Shown here: piece after piece, positions 1 to 11,700 of the stretch
Layout: every line of letters starts with the position of its first letter
How positions within the stretch are numbered: position 1 is the stretch's first letter
Assembly (NCBI GenBank): GCA_014925825.1
Contig: JACGCK010000397.1
Coordinates: 1-28,995 of the forward strand
DNA length: 28,995 bases
Source: Pholiota molesta
Taxonomy: Eukaryota; Basidiomycota; Agaricomycetes; Agaricales; Strophariaceae
Reading direction: 5' to 3'
Notes under the pieces: model-generated
What the model was told of the DNA's origin: nothing
Seen by the model: the letters and a program-made list of their open reading frames with translations, nothing else
The model's database searches: none
Made by a program: the position numbers and the translations under genes

Positions 1-297
1 CCGCACTCTGGCTTACCAGCAACGCTCGCGTACCAACTCGGTCCTTCTTCATGCGGCGCTCCGTACTTCTTTGCGAAAGACATAGGAGGTCATTCTATGC
101 GTGCTGGCGGAGCGACCTTCATGGCCGAATGCGGGTGTCACCTTCCTTAATCCAGGCCGCGGGCAGATGGGCATCGGAAGCATTCGAACTCTACATCAGG
201 AAGAACCCAATTCCTCCAAGCTCTATTATTCGCCCGGGACAAGCGTCAGGTAGCTACAGTCATTCGTCTTGATCACTCCTCACATCACTACCGTTTC
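1..297 (+). pseudogene. C-terminal remnant of a tyrosine recombinase (DNA breaking-rejoining enzyme) from a mobile element
   Basis: Three reading-frame pieces on the + strand together give the end of a tyrosine-recombinase catalytic domain of the kind common in mushroom genomes. The first frame (1 to ~148) carries GHSMRAGGATF, with the H-x-x-R pair encoded at 91-102. A second frame (~150-212) carries AAGRWASEAF and YIRKNP, with the W at 168-170 and the presumed nucleophile Y at 192-194. The frame then returns to the first for ALLFARDKRQ and a short tail. The family catalytic set (R, H-x-x-R, H/W, Y) is therefore partly visible but split by at least two frame changes, so no intact protein can be made from the sequence as given. 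The 5' part lies outside the window. Element class (Crypton versus DIRS/Ngaro) cannot be decided from the recombinase alone; the repeats downstream favour DIRS/Ngaro. That the breaks are decay rather than sequence error is not certain. Confidence 0.7.
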
Positions 298-510
298 ATC
301 TTTTGCCCTATTTCTTTGTTACGATATATTTTCCCTTCATCTTTTTCACTTCATTTAACCTTTCCTTTCACTTTCACATCATCCTCCTTTCCCTCGTCAC
401 TTTCCAAACTATTAAAAAAAAAAAAAAAACCCTTTTATATATATATGCATTTATACATCTTCATGTCTCCTTCTCCATTTTCTTTTTCTTCATAGGGCTT
501 ATAGCCATAC
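298..510. other. Pyrimidine-rich tract with A16 run between recombinase remnant and first repeat copy
   Basis: This stretch is strongly C/T-rich and holds a run of 16 A at 414-429 followed by a TATATATATA stretch. No gene is visible. A similarly pyrimidine-rich stretch precedes the second repeat copy (about 940-1130), so the repeated unit may extend leftward in diverged form. Confidence 0.4.
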
Positions 511-595
511 GTACATCAGACGAATATATTACACGCGAGGGCGTCTGGCGCAGAGCCGACACCTCGCCATTTTCGGCCTACACCTGACTACGCCC
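511..595 (+). repeat. Direct repeat copy 1 (possible B1 of split direct repeats)
   Basis: These 85 nt match 1143-1227 almost exactly. The only differences are one A (copy 1 has catcagacg, copy 2 catcaagacg) and one G (copy 1 gcgagggcg, copy 2 gcgaggcg). Weaker similarity continues a few bases to the left (ttatagccatac). Inside lies an imperfect hairpin formed by gcgag(g)gcgtc and gacacctcgc. The spacing between copies is 632 bp. Confidence 0.85.
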
Positions 596-1142
596 ACACC
601 TCGTTTCTCACGAACCACCTGCACTCGCCTCTGCAACCTCAAGAGCCTAGGTAAAATTGGTCGGGTTTAAATATTATTTACTCTAGTCCAATTATACCGA
701 CCAAGGCTCGTTAGTCACATGCGTATTTCCCCACACTGGCCTGGCCGTGTGGATGACCCCAATTGCGCTGGCCCGGCCGCGCAATAATATATCGACGGCC
801 ACGCTGAGCTGGTCCGCCGCTCATTGCGAGTCTGCCTCACCTTTAATAGAAAGTCGTTCACAGCGGATTAATTTTCGTCCGGCATGTGACCCAACTGGGA
901 GGAAGGAAATTTTAAGACAAACTGACTCGCATCCTGGTTTGTCTCCCTTCTTTTCCTTCCTCCACTCGCCATTTGCAGAGGCTCGACATCTCTCAAAAAA
1001 CACCCACCCACCACAACCCCTTTTCCTTTCAGTCTAAGATCTTTTTTCCTTTGCCTCCTTATTTTTTGCGCTCACACATATGTGATTTTATTTCACATTT
1101 CATTTGTCTGTACTCGTTCATATGTATTTATAGCGCCATACC
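596..1142. other. Unique segment between the two direct repeats (possible A2)
   Basis: No supported gene; the short ORFs here have no recognisable motif. If the flanking copies are B1 and B2 of a Ngaro-type element, this segment would contain A2 and should be repeated at the element's left end outside the window. That is inference and cannot be tested here. Confidence 0.35.
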
Positions 1143-1227
1143 GTACATCAAGACGAATATATTACACGCGAGGCGTCTGGCGCAGAGCCGACACCTCGCC
1201 ATTTTCGGCCTACACCTGACTACGCCC
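1143..1227 (+). repeat. Direct repeat copy 2 (possible B2 of split direct repeats)
   Basis: Second copy of the 511-595 repeat, in the same orientation. Similarity stops abruptly after acgccc, which may mark the right end of the element. The 9-of-10-bp hairpin gcgaggcgtc/gacacctcgc is kept. Confidence 0.85.
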
Positions 1228-1663
1228 CGCAGGGTATGAAAATGCGCGGGTATGTTGTTGAAGGGTGGGGGATAGGGGTGATGGTTGTTAGATAACATAA
1301 AGAACACAAATATGGTCTGTCCGGAGGTCGTCGTCATTGGTCGTCGTCGTCGTTATGGTGTGTGCGCCATGATGTGGCTGCCGGCCTGTGCCAGGCGAAG
1401 TGGATGAAACAACAAGGAAAAGCGAGGAAAACAAAGCGAGAGCAAAATCGAAAGCGAGAGCGAGAGCAAGCCGATTGATGGATAATATAAGACAGCGTGG
1501 TGGATGCAGGGAGTGCCATGCGAGAGACCAGAAACAGAGAATGAGATCCAATGATGTTGAAGTAATGTCGATGAAAATGCCAAAGCAAATGTTGAATGCC
1601 AGTTGAAGATGCGATGCCCAGAGAGAGTGAAAAAGCAGAGAGAAGAGATGATGGTGACAACGT
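1228..1663. other. Region downstream of the ecl1-like gene with simple repeats
   Basis: This 436-bp stretch lies beyond the ecl1-like stop codon and probably holds its 3' UTR. It contains a GTC-type trinucleotide stretch at about 1328-1353 and a purine-rich GCGAGA-like tract at about 1434-1470. ORFs on both strands are low-complexity shadows; no gene is supported. Confidence 0.5.
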
Positions 1664-3131
1664 TTATGGCACCGATATCCGCTGCGGGGCGGGGAACAGG
1701 AATAGCCGTTTGCGTTCGGGGTACTCCTCGACTTCCACCTCGACCTCCTGCTCTTCACCATCAATGACCTGCTTCTCCACCTTTTTTACCTTTCTCGGGA
1801 TGAGAGGCATCATGTCATACGTCTTGACATTTTCGTAGGACCACGATCGAGCTGTGAAAGGATTAGATGAGAACAGATTGGCTTTGGATGAGATCGATAC
1901 GCACTGTTCTCGACTGTGGGCCTCTTGATATCTCGGCGGGAAGAGAGCTTGCTGTCACAGCGCTCGGTATCCTCGTCGCTGTCGCTGGGCATGCTCAAGG
2001 GACTGCGCACGCTGTGGCTCCTGCGAGAGTTGGCCGACGACGACGCGGCTCCGCTCCAACGGCTGGAAAGCGACGTGCCGCTGCTGCTGTGGACCTTCAT
2101 CTTGACATCGGGTACGAGGAGCTTGCCCTCGGCGCCATTTGGCACCAGGGAGCGGTGCTTGGGAGAGGGCAGCGGGAGCGAGTGCGTTGAAGCAGCTGAT
2201 GAGGCCACGGGCGAAGTGGCAGAACCGCCGCCAGCGTAGAGCGATGCGCGAGACTCCGCGCGCCTGCTGAAGTTCTCGGAGAAGGAAGAGAGCATGGCAT
2301 CAGAGGCAGAGGATGCGCGCCCTGCGGGAATCGATTCCTGGACGCTGGCAGATGAGGTGCGGGCCATGCGGCGGGCGCGGTGGGGAGAGGCGACAACGGA
2401 GCCGTACGCCTTTGCGGCGGCATCCGCGTGGAAAGGGCTGTCGGAGGGGTTGGCGAAGCTGTAGACGGCGGAGCGCCAGAGATTGCTGCCGTCGTTCCAG
2501 CCGGGCACCGGCTTGCGGGGCTCCTGGACTGGGCGATAGCGGCCGACATGGGGCTTGGCGGGTGGGGGGACGAGGGAGTTGATGAGACGGCCCGCCATCA
2601 TGATGCCGCTGGTATACTGTGGAGGATTCATGTTCTGCGGGGGCTCGTCCTCGAAGACGGGGGTGTCGGGGAAATCGGGGAAATTGTAGAAGGCGTTGAA
2701 GCGCTCCATGGAGGTGAGGGGGCGGTGGGGCGAGCCATCTGCGCTGGAGGCGTCGCTGTCGCTGCTGCCCGCGGAGAAGACCTTCTTGGCGAGCTTGACA
2801 GGGGACGATGCGGGCTCCTCGGCGTTGGGATCGATGGGGGCGCCGCGGCGGTTGCGGTTGAGGTCAGCGAGCTGACACTCGTCTGAGCAGTAGAGGGGGG
2901 TGGGGCCCTGGTCGATGATGAGACGCTCTTCATCGCGGGCGGGGGAGGCTTGACGGTGCCGTTTGGGCGGATACGCCCTGTGCCGTTGACGAGGCCGGCC
3001 TTGCGGGGAGCGCCCTTCTTGCGGGGGGACGAGGGCGGGGGAGGGGGGGGCTGGTTAGCGCGGGGGACGAGGAGGGTGGTGCGCTTTGGCTCGATCTGCT
3101 TGTCGCAGACGGGGCACCAGGCGGAATCCAT
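1664..3131 (-). CDS. Ecl1-family (extender of chronological lifespan) zinc-binding protein, 2 exons, one frame break
   Basis: The protein starts MDSAWCPVCDKQIEPKR and, after a proline-rich linker, has IDQGPTPLYCSDECQLADLN. The CPVC pair (residues 6-9) and the CSDEC pair (about 82-86) form the short zinc motif of the Ecl1/Ecl2/Ecl3 family, whose fission-yeast members extend chronological lifespan and act in stress response. This basidiomycete form is much longer (about 471 aa against ~80 in yeast), with a Ser/Pro-rich middle. Exon 1 is 3131-1905. An intron at 1904-1852 (GTGCGT...CACAG, 53 nt) joins to a conserved-looking tail beginning RSWSYENVKTYDMMPLIPRK and ending at TAA 1666-1664. The N-terminal frame (to about 2940) and the CSDEC frame do not agree. 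One extra base in the C-rich run at 2934-2945 joins them, while a 47-nt intron at 2974-2928 is possible but has a poor acceptor. Family assignment is firm; the exact cellular role here is inferred. Confidence 0.8.
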
Positions 3132-3500
3132 GGGGCTGGGGAAATGGTGACGCCCAAGAGGACGCCCCGTTATAAACAGAAGCTGCCCGATGCCATCTCA
3201 GATCCATCTCGCGGCGCCACTCCCAATCCCAACCGTTCGCACCGGGTGCCGGCTCTATTCCCTTCTCGGCAACCGAGGCACCGCGGCCAATCCTCTGGAA
3301 ATCACACCCCCTCCACCCTGCACCAGACCCCCCTCCGGCTTCCCCCGTTTCCCCGCCATCTCTCCGTCCACCTATCACCATAAATATACCGCCCCCGCAA
3401 TCCTGATCCTGCTCCATCGCTCACTTACCATATCATATCTTACACCTCCATCTTTCACGCCGCAGCGACCGTCGACGCGCAACATTTCTTGTTTATCATG
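3132..3500 (-). promoter_or_regulatory. Presumed promoter/5' UTR of the ecl1-like gene
   Basis: Lies immediately upstream of the ecl1-like ATG on the minus strand. A TATA-like element reads TATATTTA on the minus strand at 3388-3381, about 250 nt from the ATG, which would imply a long 5' UTR. No other site is recognised. Confidence 0.3.
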
Positions 3501-4540
3501 ATACTGCATGCATCGCCCCATCATGACTATCTGCGATAGCAGCTGCCATCTGGCATGTTCAGTACGTCATCACGCGCAACCATGCATCAAGCGCTCGTCG
3601 TAAACAAGAACGCGGCTTGTTCAACAATAATATTATTGTCTCTTCTGCAATGGTCCAACGTCCAACACCTGGACCTCCCATGCATCTTGTTGTCATCCAA
3701 TTATCATGATCATGAATGCATCTACCATTGCATCAATATCATATGTACCACTACGTCCGATCCACCGCGCTGCACCGTCAGACGACTGGACCAGCAAAAA
3801 TGTTACTCCAAGATAGTGCCAAAGGCGCACCACAATAAGCACGAGATAATCCCCTGCTCCTGCCTGCTCCCCCAGGGATCCAAGCGCGCTTGGCCCCTTG
3901 GGTGCTCCTGCCTGCACGCGCGCCACGCACATTGCCAGGACGCATCCCTCTTATCTCCTAGATTATTCCGCGCGGTAGCTGCACTCAGGCGGTCCGGCGG
4001 AGGCAAAGTATATCCCATCCAGGAAGGATCCGCCCCCAGATCGGGGCGAGGCGGAGGCTATTTCGCATCAATATCGCTCGGGCGTTTCCACCAGCACCCC
4101 AATATCCCTTATGTGCATCTCCTGCGTTGCCGCAGGCGGCCGCCTGCAAAAATGCATACGCGAGCCGGGGAAATACAATCACCTGAAATTTCTTGGAAAT
4201 TTCCGCTTCATCCAAGACGCGCTGCAAGCAAAACCTGCTTCTGGCGTTGGTGCTAGAATAATTATCTGCGCTTGTCTATCTGTAGGGGACGCCCTGAGAC
4301 GCCTTGCAATGTCTTATTCTACATGCTATATCCGCTGGTTCTGCTTGGGTTTTGCTTTGTCTGCATTGTTTTTTACGTTGCGAGTACTCGCAATGGGCTT
4401 ATCGATCTTGTTCCTCGTGTTTGAGTCGCCGGCACCCACCTCTGGTTGTATTCCGGCTCCTTGATTAATCTGCGGTGCTTCCTGGTGCTGCTGATAATAT
4501 CTCGCCATGTGCTTCTATTCCTCTATATTCCTCCGGTGTC

Positions 4541-4560
4541 CAAGGATTCCGGAATCCTTG
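4541..4560. repeat. Perfect 20-bp palindrome
   Basis: The half-site caaggattcc is followed directly by its exact reverse complement ggaatccttg, with no spacer. It lies in the gene-free stretch, so no target gene is apparent. A dimeric protein-binding site or chance are both possible. Confidence 0.9.
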
Positions 4561-5254
4561 CCATGCACTCGCCCGAAAGTAAATCACCCAAAGTAGGTGG
4601 CGTATTTTATCATATGAAGACCCCCCGCTGCCTTGGCCACCATCTACATCTTTTGCTGCATATACGAGCCGCCATATACATCACACATGGCCCAGGTTTA
4701 CACCTGACGTTCTTAATGTGCTGTGCACTGTAAACTTTCTGGTGCTAATGTCCTCATTTGGGAGAGTTGACTCGAACGCTCATCGCCCTGATACCCCATC
4801 CTAGCTTCCGGGTGTGGGCGCCCACCCTCGTGTCCTTTTCCGACGGGGGCACTGCGACGCCACTTCCCGCGACGGCCGTGGAGGTGTGTAGCCATGGCGT
4901 GTCATTCGCGGAAACAGGCTACTATTAGGCTGTGGACCGATGGGGTCAGCGGTATGGGTATGCAAGTTATAGATAGCTACGCTACTTATGTAGTGTATAC
5001 ATTTGTGGGCGTACACCTTTCGACGAAGATGTCTGCAAACTAGCCCGACCGCTCCATGTCCAGGTAACGGCCCCTTGCGCAATGCCCAATGCCCAATTGG
5101 CTCCTCGCATTTATTCCCGAGTAAGTGTATATCCGTGTTCATACTCGCCGTTATCTAAACTCTAAAAATCCTGTAGGCCGGGCAGATCTTATGGCATCGA
5201 CACCGCGTTGCCACTATCGCTCTCAGATTGGCCATACAGAGCGGTATGCCCCTC

Positions 5255-5327
5255 CACGCTGCACGCCTCCCGTGCACCTGCTCCGGGAGGGGGGGGTCCT
5301 GGGACGCGGCGCCCCATATGCAGCGTG
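5255..5327. repeat. Nested inverted repeats (cruciform-capable)
   Basis: Inner stem cctcccg (5266-5272) pairs with cgggagg (5284-5290) across an 11-nt loop. Outer arm cacgctgca (5255-5263) pairs with tgcagcgtg (5319-5327). A run of G follows the inner stem. No function can be assigned. Confidence 0.6.
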
Positions 5328-8300
5328 CACCACGCCGTGCGCGCGGGAAAGGCCACCGGTAGCCTCCTCCCGAGCGGGCGAGCAGATGAGATGCGCCTGC
5401 CTTATCTCTGCTCTGACACATTGGCTCTATCAACGCGACTATCATTTGATATGTAACGGTCTGTTTCGAGAGACTGCATTGTCTCGTGGTTGATCCATCC
5501 ATCAGGGCACGCGTTGCGATTGGGGTGTTTAATTGAATTTTTTGGTGTGGCATTATTCATTATCTCGTGTAGTATCACGATTATCTGTGGCTCTCGTTAT
5601 TAATTTGGTGATTGACAACGAGCTCCGTCCGCGAGTATGATAGATTGTTCTATGTAGTTGCTGCTGTGGCTGGGCTAGGGGCTCAGCGCACACGCCGCAA
5701 GACACAAAACGCCATCCGCTAGTGGATGGCACAATCCACATCCAGGCAAGGATGGGTAAAGGGCAAGCAAGCGTTATGGTTCAGCCTCCCGCGCGCCGCA
5801 ATCGCCATGGACGATGATGGCGGCTATCGATCAAGTAATAGTATGTAACATTAAATGATTATCGCTCGGGAGTCCACCCGCCTCTCTTCCCTCAGCTGGT
5901 ACAGAAGAAGTATGATACCCCCATACCCACCCACAGCCACCCACCTGAACACATCGCCAACCCACTCGTAGCGCGCTGATTTATATTAAATTATATTAAA
6001 AATCAAGAGGCCCACAACGTGCCCCGACGCACGGGGGCTCGTACCGAATATCCTGTCCAATGAAGGCTCTGCCCTGCCACTGGCCACTTATCTGCCTATT
6101 GAGTACATAAGTAGAGGCGAAATACGTGTGCTGACACGCCCGTCAGACATCTAATCGCTTTGACCTGGTACGGACCCTGAGGGCGCTGACAGCGCGCGTC
6201 CCACCCCACCCGCGCTTGTGCGCGCCCCGACTCCCGAGGCGTGCGGCCGTACATAGCCGCTGGGAAGCTCGCGCGGGCGGGCGAGACTCGAGAGGCTGCG
6301 TGAAGTCTATATCATCGCGTAGATAACACCGTCCGGCGAGTGCCCGTTGCGCGTGTCCGTGTGTGGATTTAGCCAAGATTTAGCCTTCGTTCACGCGTAC
6401 ACACTCACGTACAAGTAAGTTTCAAGACAACGAGTTCCCATTGAAAAATTTCGTGCCTTCTGGTGTCGGAGGATGTGTCTGCGACCGTGCGTGAGGATTA
6501 CGCTATGCCCAGCGCACTCTGCCTCCTTCCGTGTACCGTGGTAGCGGACTGCCAGCAACTGCAACCCGTGAGGGCGCGGTTCTTGCGACGGCGTCGCAAT
6601 TTTGTCTTATAGTCGTATCGAACCTATCGGACATATCATAAACATCAGCAAAATCAAAATACTATCAATACCAGGTAGATATGATGGTAGGTAAGTAGTC
6701 AAAGCTCTTGGGAAGGCGGCGCAGACGGGCATGTACACGCGCTATCGCACGTCGGCGCCTTGCTGCGCTCGGAGAGCAGACGCCGTCCTATAAGTATATA
6801 TATATAGCGCAGCTATCTGCACTATGTATTTAGACATAGCGCGACATGCACATACGCATCTGGATATTAATGTACACAGGCTCATTGAGAAACGGCGGTC
6901 GTTGGTCATCTGTTCGGATGGCGGGCAATGGGGATGCCTCAGGTCTCGGGCCCGAGCACGCCACTCCGCCTGTCGGCGTTGTGCGTTTGCACTTTGTGCC
7001 ATCGGCGGCGCCTTCTTCGTTGAATTTAGTCTTGAAGTGGGAACTTGTTCTATAAGTACTCTCCAGGCGATAGGGTGGGTCCTCTGCAGGGGCCCAAAAA
7101 GGCTGGAAATATATTTGGTAGATCATTTTAATTATTGCAGGTACTGGGCTCTGAAGATTCCATTGTAGAGCAAAGAAGAAACTTTAATTCGTCCTACTGC
7201 CGGTACCTCTGAAGTTCTAACAGGCTGCAGATCCTCCTTTCGTTGAACGTTCCTCAGTTCTGATATATTAACATCCGCATTGTATTGTTGTAGATAAATA
7301 CTAGAACTGCGCACAGCTATGAAGCGCGAGAACATTTAAAACAGACGGTAGTTCTTTTGATTCTTTGTCTGGGGATGCGGCGACCGTGCGCAATATCCCG
7401 CTGTGCTACTCAGCGTCAATTCGGGCACATATGTCTAATTCCAGGACTAGACGGTTTCTAGGGGATTATTGATATTCTTCGCTGTCAATATCTCAAGTGA
7501 ACGAAGAGAATAGAAGTAGAATAAACTAACCGATGTAAACTCTAGGTCCCCTTCCTTTCTTTGCCATTCCGATTAGTTCGAGGGCTGCGTAGGCGGCCAT
7601 TGGCCTACGCACGTACTCCGTTTAGCGCCTATCTATAGCTGTGCTATTTTTGCATCCACTTTGCCCACTTCCTGACAACGATGAGTAAGCCATCCTTGAG
7701 CGCCGGTTGTGATATTTTATCCATCCGCCAGCTATGACTCGAAATTACTGCGCCGGAAGATGGCGCAAGGGTATCGCAGGGGGGTCTAAACTTTCTCGTT
7801 CGCATTAGAGTATGCAATATGCCTCTAATGAGACGTCATTCATTTCGTGAACTCCCCCTTCCCCGCGCCTTCCGAGTCGGAACTTACTTCTCCGTCCGAG
7901 TCATTCGAGGGGCTCGGAGAGCTTCTCGCCAAGGGCGTTAGTGGATGTTCACACCGATTGGGTTATGGATGACGCTGCGTTTGTGTATCATGATCCAATC
8001 GCATACTTTCAGTATCGGGCTAGCCGGAGCAATTCCCCTCCAGGGATGTTTGGAGGTCCACATCATAGGACCTCCTGTATCACGTTCGCATCATTGTCTT
8101 GTCAGGCTGAGGATATGAACTTTGAAGCAGAGTAGCAGCTGAGTGGCATGGGCGCCTATAATTAGAGCATTCTTCTGTTTTGGCACTCCGTCACAAATCA
8201 AACGAACATTCTTTATGCCGACCTCTCGTCTTCGTTGTCAGTCAATGGAATGGCAAGTTGCATGACTTTGACAAGAAAAATGCTCGAAATACGTACCTTA

Positions 8301-8700
8301 CGAAAGGCTTCACGATTATTCCACGACGTCTGTATCTGCTAAGTACCCATGCCACTAGCGACGTCGACACCATTATGATCCGAATGACATAAGCCTACCC
8401 CGCACTGGTTAAGGTTCCTTTACCCCCGCATTTCAGGGCACCCCACCCCCACTGTGCGCACGCTCTGAGCAATGCGGCGTCGGCGTGCGTAAATACCCAC
8501 TTGCACAGGTATAAGAAGTCTGCTTCTCGCTACCTCCGCTGCAGCTCACGCGCATGTGAACAGGCTTCCCCCCACGCCTGCAGTTCGAAATAGCAGGAGA
8601 TCGCGTGTCTACACGTCAGTGAGCGGCGCGTGCGTGCACGCCCATCTTGATGCGGGGTTTTGGTTGCGATACAACGTGCGCGTGAGGTAGATATCACCGC

Positions 8701-11700
8701 CCTGTCGTCTACGTCACATTAAGTTCATGACTTTCCCCGCCTCACCTTCTCCGCCCCCTTAGTGTGTGTTGAAAAATCAATAATATAATCGATATACACT
8801 CCCAATATGATATCAACGGAGCTCCTTGTTCCCTCATTCCCCCTCCGCACGATGGTCTAAGTATACCGGCATCTGATCTAGACGATATTATTACTGCAGA
8901 GGATTGAGGCAATAAAATTAGTACGAGCACAGGCTGCACTCGGCACATAAACAATTTGAGAAGTCCATGTGGTCTCCAGCGTTGTTGCTTAGTTGCGCGC
9001 GAGATGGGTGCCACGATTGCCACGCTACATGACTTACTTACCAGCAGCTGAGATGGAGTCGTTCGGCGGGACATAGATCTGGCCGGCATTTGAGTTTAAT
9101 CACAATGATCTAGGCCGCATGGGACGGCGAAATATGATAAGCAGTTCATAACGCAAAGTCGATGAATTCGGATACCAGGTGCGTCTGTGAAGGCATATGA
9201 ACTCAGCCTCGTTCATTAAATTTCAACCTTAGTCCAATATTAGAGCTACGTTAAGCATTCGGAGCTTTTTCAAGTTTCACGGGCTTGGGAGATTTCAATT
9301 GATATGTAGTGTTCCGCTCTACCCCGCCCCCACATTCACTACATCTACATCATAATCAGGTTTCCAAGTCGGAAGTGAGATAATATGCAACAGAGTCCTC
9401 CTTGATTTCTTTAAAGCTGCTGATAGATCAACCGTATTGAACACTTGGCTACGAATATATCATATCCACAAACTCAGTCGCACTACGCTTTCTTGAGACT
9501 AGCTCAAGGATATTTCATGACACTCATAAGTTAACTTGAACTGGGCATAACATATTAACACCTTCTTTAACACGCTCATAACCTCTGATTGAAATGATTC
9601 ATATAGCCACATTTTAAGATTTGCTTGTACCTGTGGACAGGCGAAATGAATTTTTGATTAAACATACTATCGTTGTTAGGAATACAACATTTAATTGTGT
9701 CTGCCGCATGAGAATATACAAGGCAGGAACATATTTGTGAGCGCTGCCTCTTCAACTAGTAGTTCCTCACCTGCCGGAGTAGATGTCGCTGTGAGTAACT
9801 CCGTGCCATTTTTGGGACATTGTTCGGGAATGATATTATATGGACCTGCAGTCTGAGCGCTGATGATATCAGAGATAAGTGAAGGATCCAATCAAACAAG
9901 CTCAATGCATCGTGTTTCGGATCGACACCGCGTTGACCATAAGTTGGCCGACAGCGCACACCCGGAGATCATGAGATCAGCCAGTATTTTAAGCTTCAGT
10001 AACTTCAGTTGTCACCGTGTATCGACCTTAGGAAAGCAAGTAAAGTAACATGCATAAATGTAAAGACCTACAGAATGGTAAGAATATCCCGTTTCCTAAG
10101 CTAATAGAATCTGCTGCATCATTGCTAGCGCGAGTGACAGATAATGGCTTTACTGGCGAGAAAGTATATCCTCATCCCTGATGTTATTAACTTTAATATT
10201 CTGAACTCTTACATGGCAGCGATTTCGTATTATGTCTAGGCACCATGGGATTCTAGGGCTCAACTAGGGTTGACTTATTTATGTTCGAGCCGTTCTCAGA
10301 GCGCAAGACGTCCAGTCCAGTGCCTTAAAGTGAGAGCGTCGCTGTAGCGCTGTCGTTTATCCTCTGCTTAAATCTGTCAGCCTAATTTCGGGCCACGGCG
10401 TGCACAGTAGTCAGAACAGCGCTGAAATAAGTATTTATTACCGATCCTCCCACACGGTGTATGCAGACAATCATCGGGTACATAGAAGTCATCTCTCAAG
10501 ATCAAATTTCAAAGGCATATTCACGTCTACAACGAAACTATATTACGGATCGATAATTTATTCCTGAACTTTTATCATGATTTCTGAAGGTACGTAAGTA
10601 TGTGGGTTCTACATGCACATGTTCAGGACACGCGACTGAAACCTGCAGAGAGTGAAGCTAGCTTATAGGCTACAAATTGAAGGTACCCGAGGCGAACCAT
10701 GGCAAATGTCCACACGAATATTTTCCGACTGTTCCATTCAATTCTCCTAGGGCGATCGTCAGTGATAGTTTTTCCAACGGCAACGGAAGCGGAGATTTTA
10801 TGCCACAGGAGCTCAGTGTCTCGGACATTGAAGAACGACCCCGATTTCTTCTAGCGCTAAGGTGTCTGGCAGACATAATATTAATATGTTATGTGGATAT
10901 CCAATGTAGGTAAGGCAGCTGCCAGCCCATAAAATCGGAAGTCTACCCCACACTATTATGGAATCTTGGAGGTCTATGTATGGATTAGCCTATATTGAAG
11001 AGGAATGCACATATACCTCTTCCAGTCATTTTTGGTTTGTTTCCTAAATGCCTCACATAAGTATGTTTGTCAGAAGCTTTTCCCACATGCATACCACGAT
11101 CGTCGATCTCTTTGATGCGAACCAGATGGATGATTCTGGACAAAAAATAGCTACTAGTTAGTCAGTAAAACTCAAATGCTCTATAAGAGCCTTTGGTGGA
11201 TTCTAAAAAATTATAAAGAAACACCCAAAACCTACTCAATCCTATCACTGCTTGGCTTCGAACGAGGTTAGCGCCCACTAAATAATTTTCTGCCCCCCGT
11301 CTGCCATGCACAATCAGAGTTCCGTCAAATTGGCGTCGAGACCCAGTATGGTAAAACAACTCAAAGAAATTTCATATCTCTCCACGTGCAAAGCGTGAAG
11401 CTTCGAACTTCGGATGTGATTTGCCCAGCAGGGCTTCGAGTGTGAAGCATACGGTAGAATAATAGGCTCACCGTAACAATTTGAGCCGGAAGAAAGGGTG
11501 AGAACGAATCCATGGGATAGCACTACGATCTGCTGCAATCCAGTCACAAGGGTACAGGTGGGACCGCTGACTTGGGACTATTCCCTCTGCTCGGACCTAA
11601 TCGATTCACCTAGCTACCGGTTTCCAGTGGTTTGGGAAGACTTTCTCCCCATGCTTCTGCTAGTCATAATTAGCACCGAGCATCATTAGTACTATTGTGC

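Larger units (their letters stand above)
3501..8700. other. Long intergenic stretch, left part; no recognised gene
   Basis: About 5.2 kb. The longest ORF (3555-4256, 233 codons, +) has shadow-like composition (many Cys, His, Arg, Pro) and no motif. No tRNA B-box, rRNA or transposase motif was found by eye. The stretch contains a 20-bp perfect palindrome (4541-4560), nested inverted repeats (5255-5327) and AT-rich ATATTAA tandem copies (about 5982-6003). Because nearby genes have missing bases, a broken gene here could have escaped detection. Confidence 0.5.

Noticed and set aside
1867..2886. Several + strand ORFs of 90-170 codons opposite the ecl1-like gene
   Set aside because: They are antisense shadows of GC-rich coding sequence; the minus strand carries the zinc motif and a consistent intron.
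2928..2974. A 47-nt intron to explain the ecl1 frame break
   Set aside because: It has the right phase and a good GTATCC donor, but its acceptor is gatgaag. It would also remove the segment RIRPNGTVK, which looks exonic; one missing base in the C-rich run is preferred, though the intron is not excluded.
3555..4256. 233-codon ORF on the + strand, the longest in the left gene-free stretch
   Set aside because: Composition is irregular (Cys/His/Arg/Pro-rich), there is no motif, and overlapping frames are open to a similar degree.
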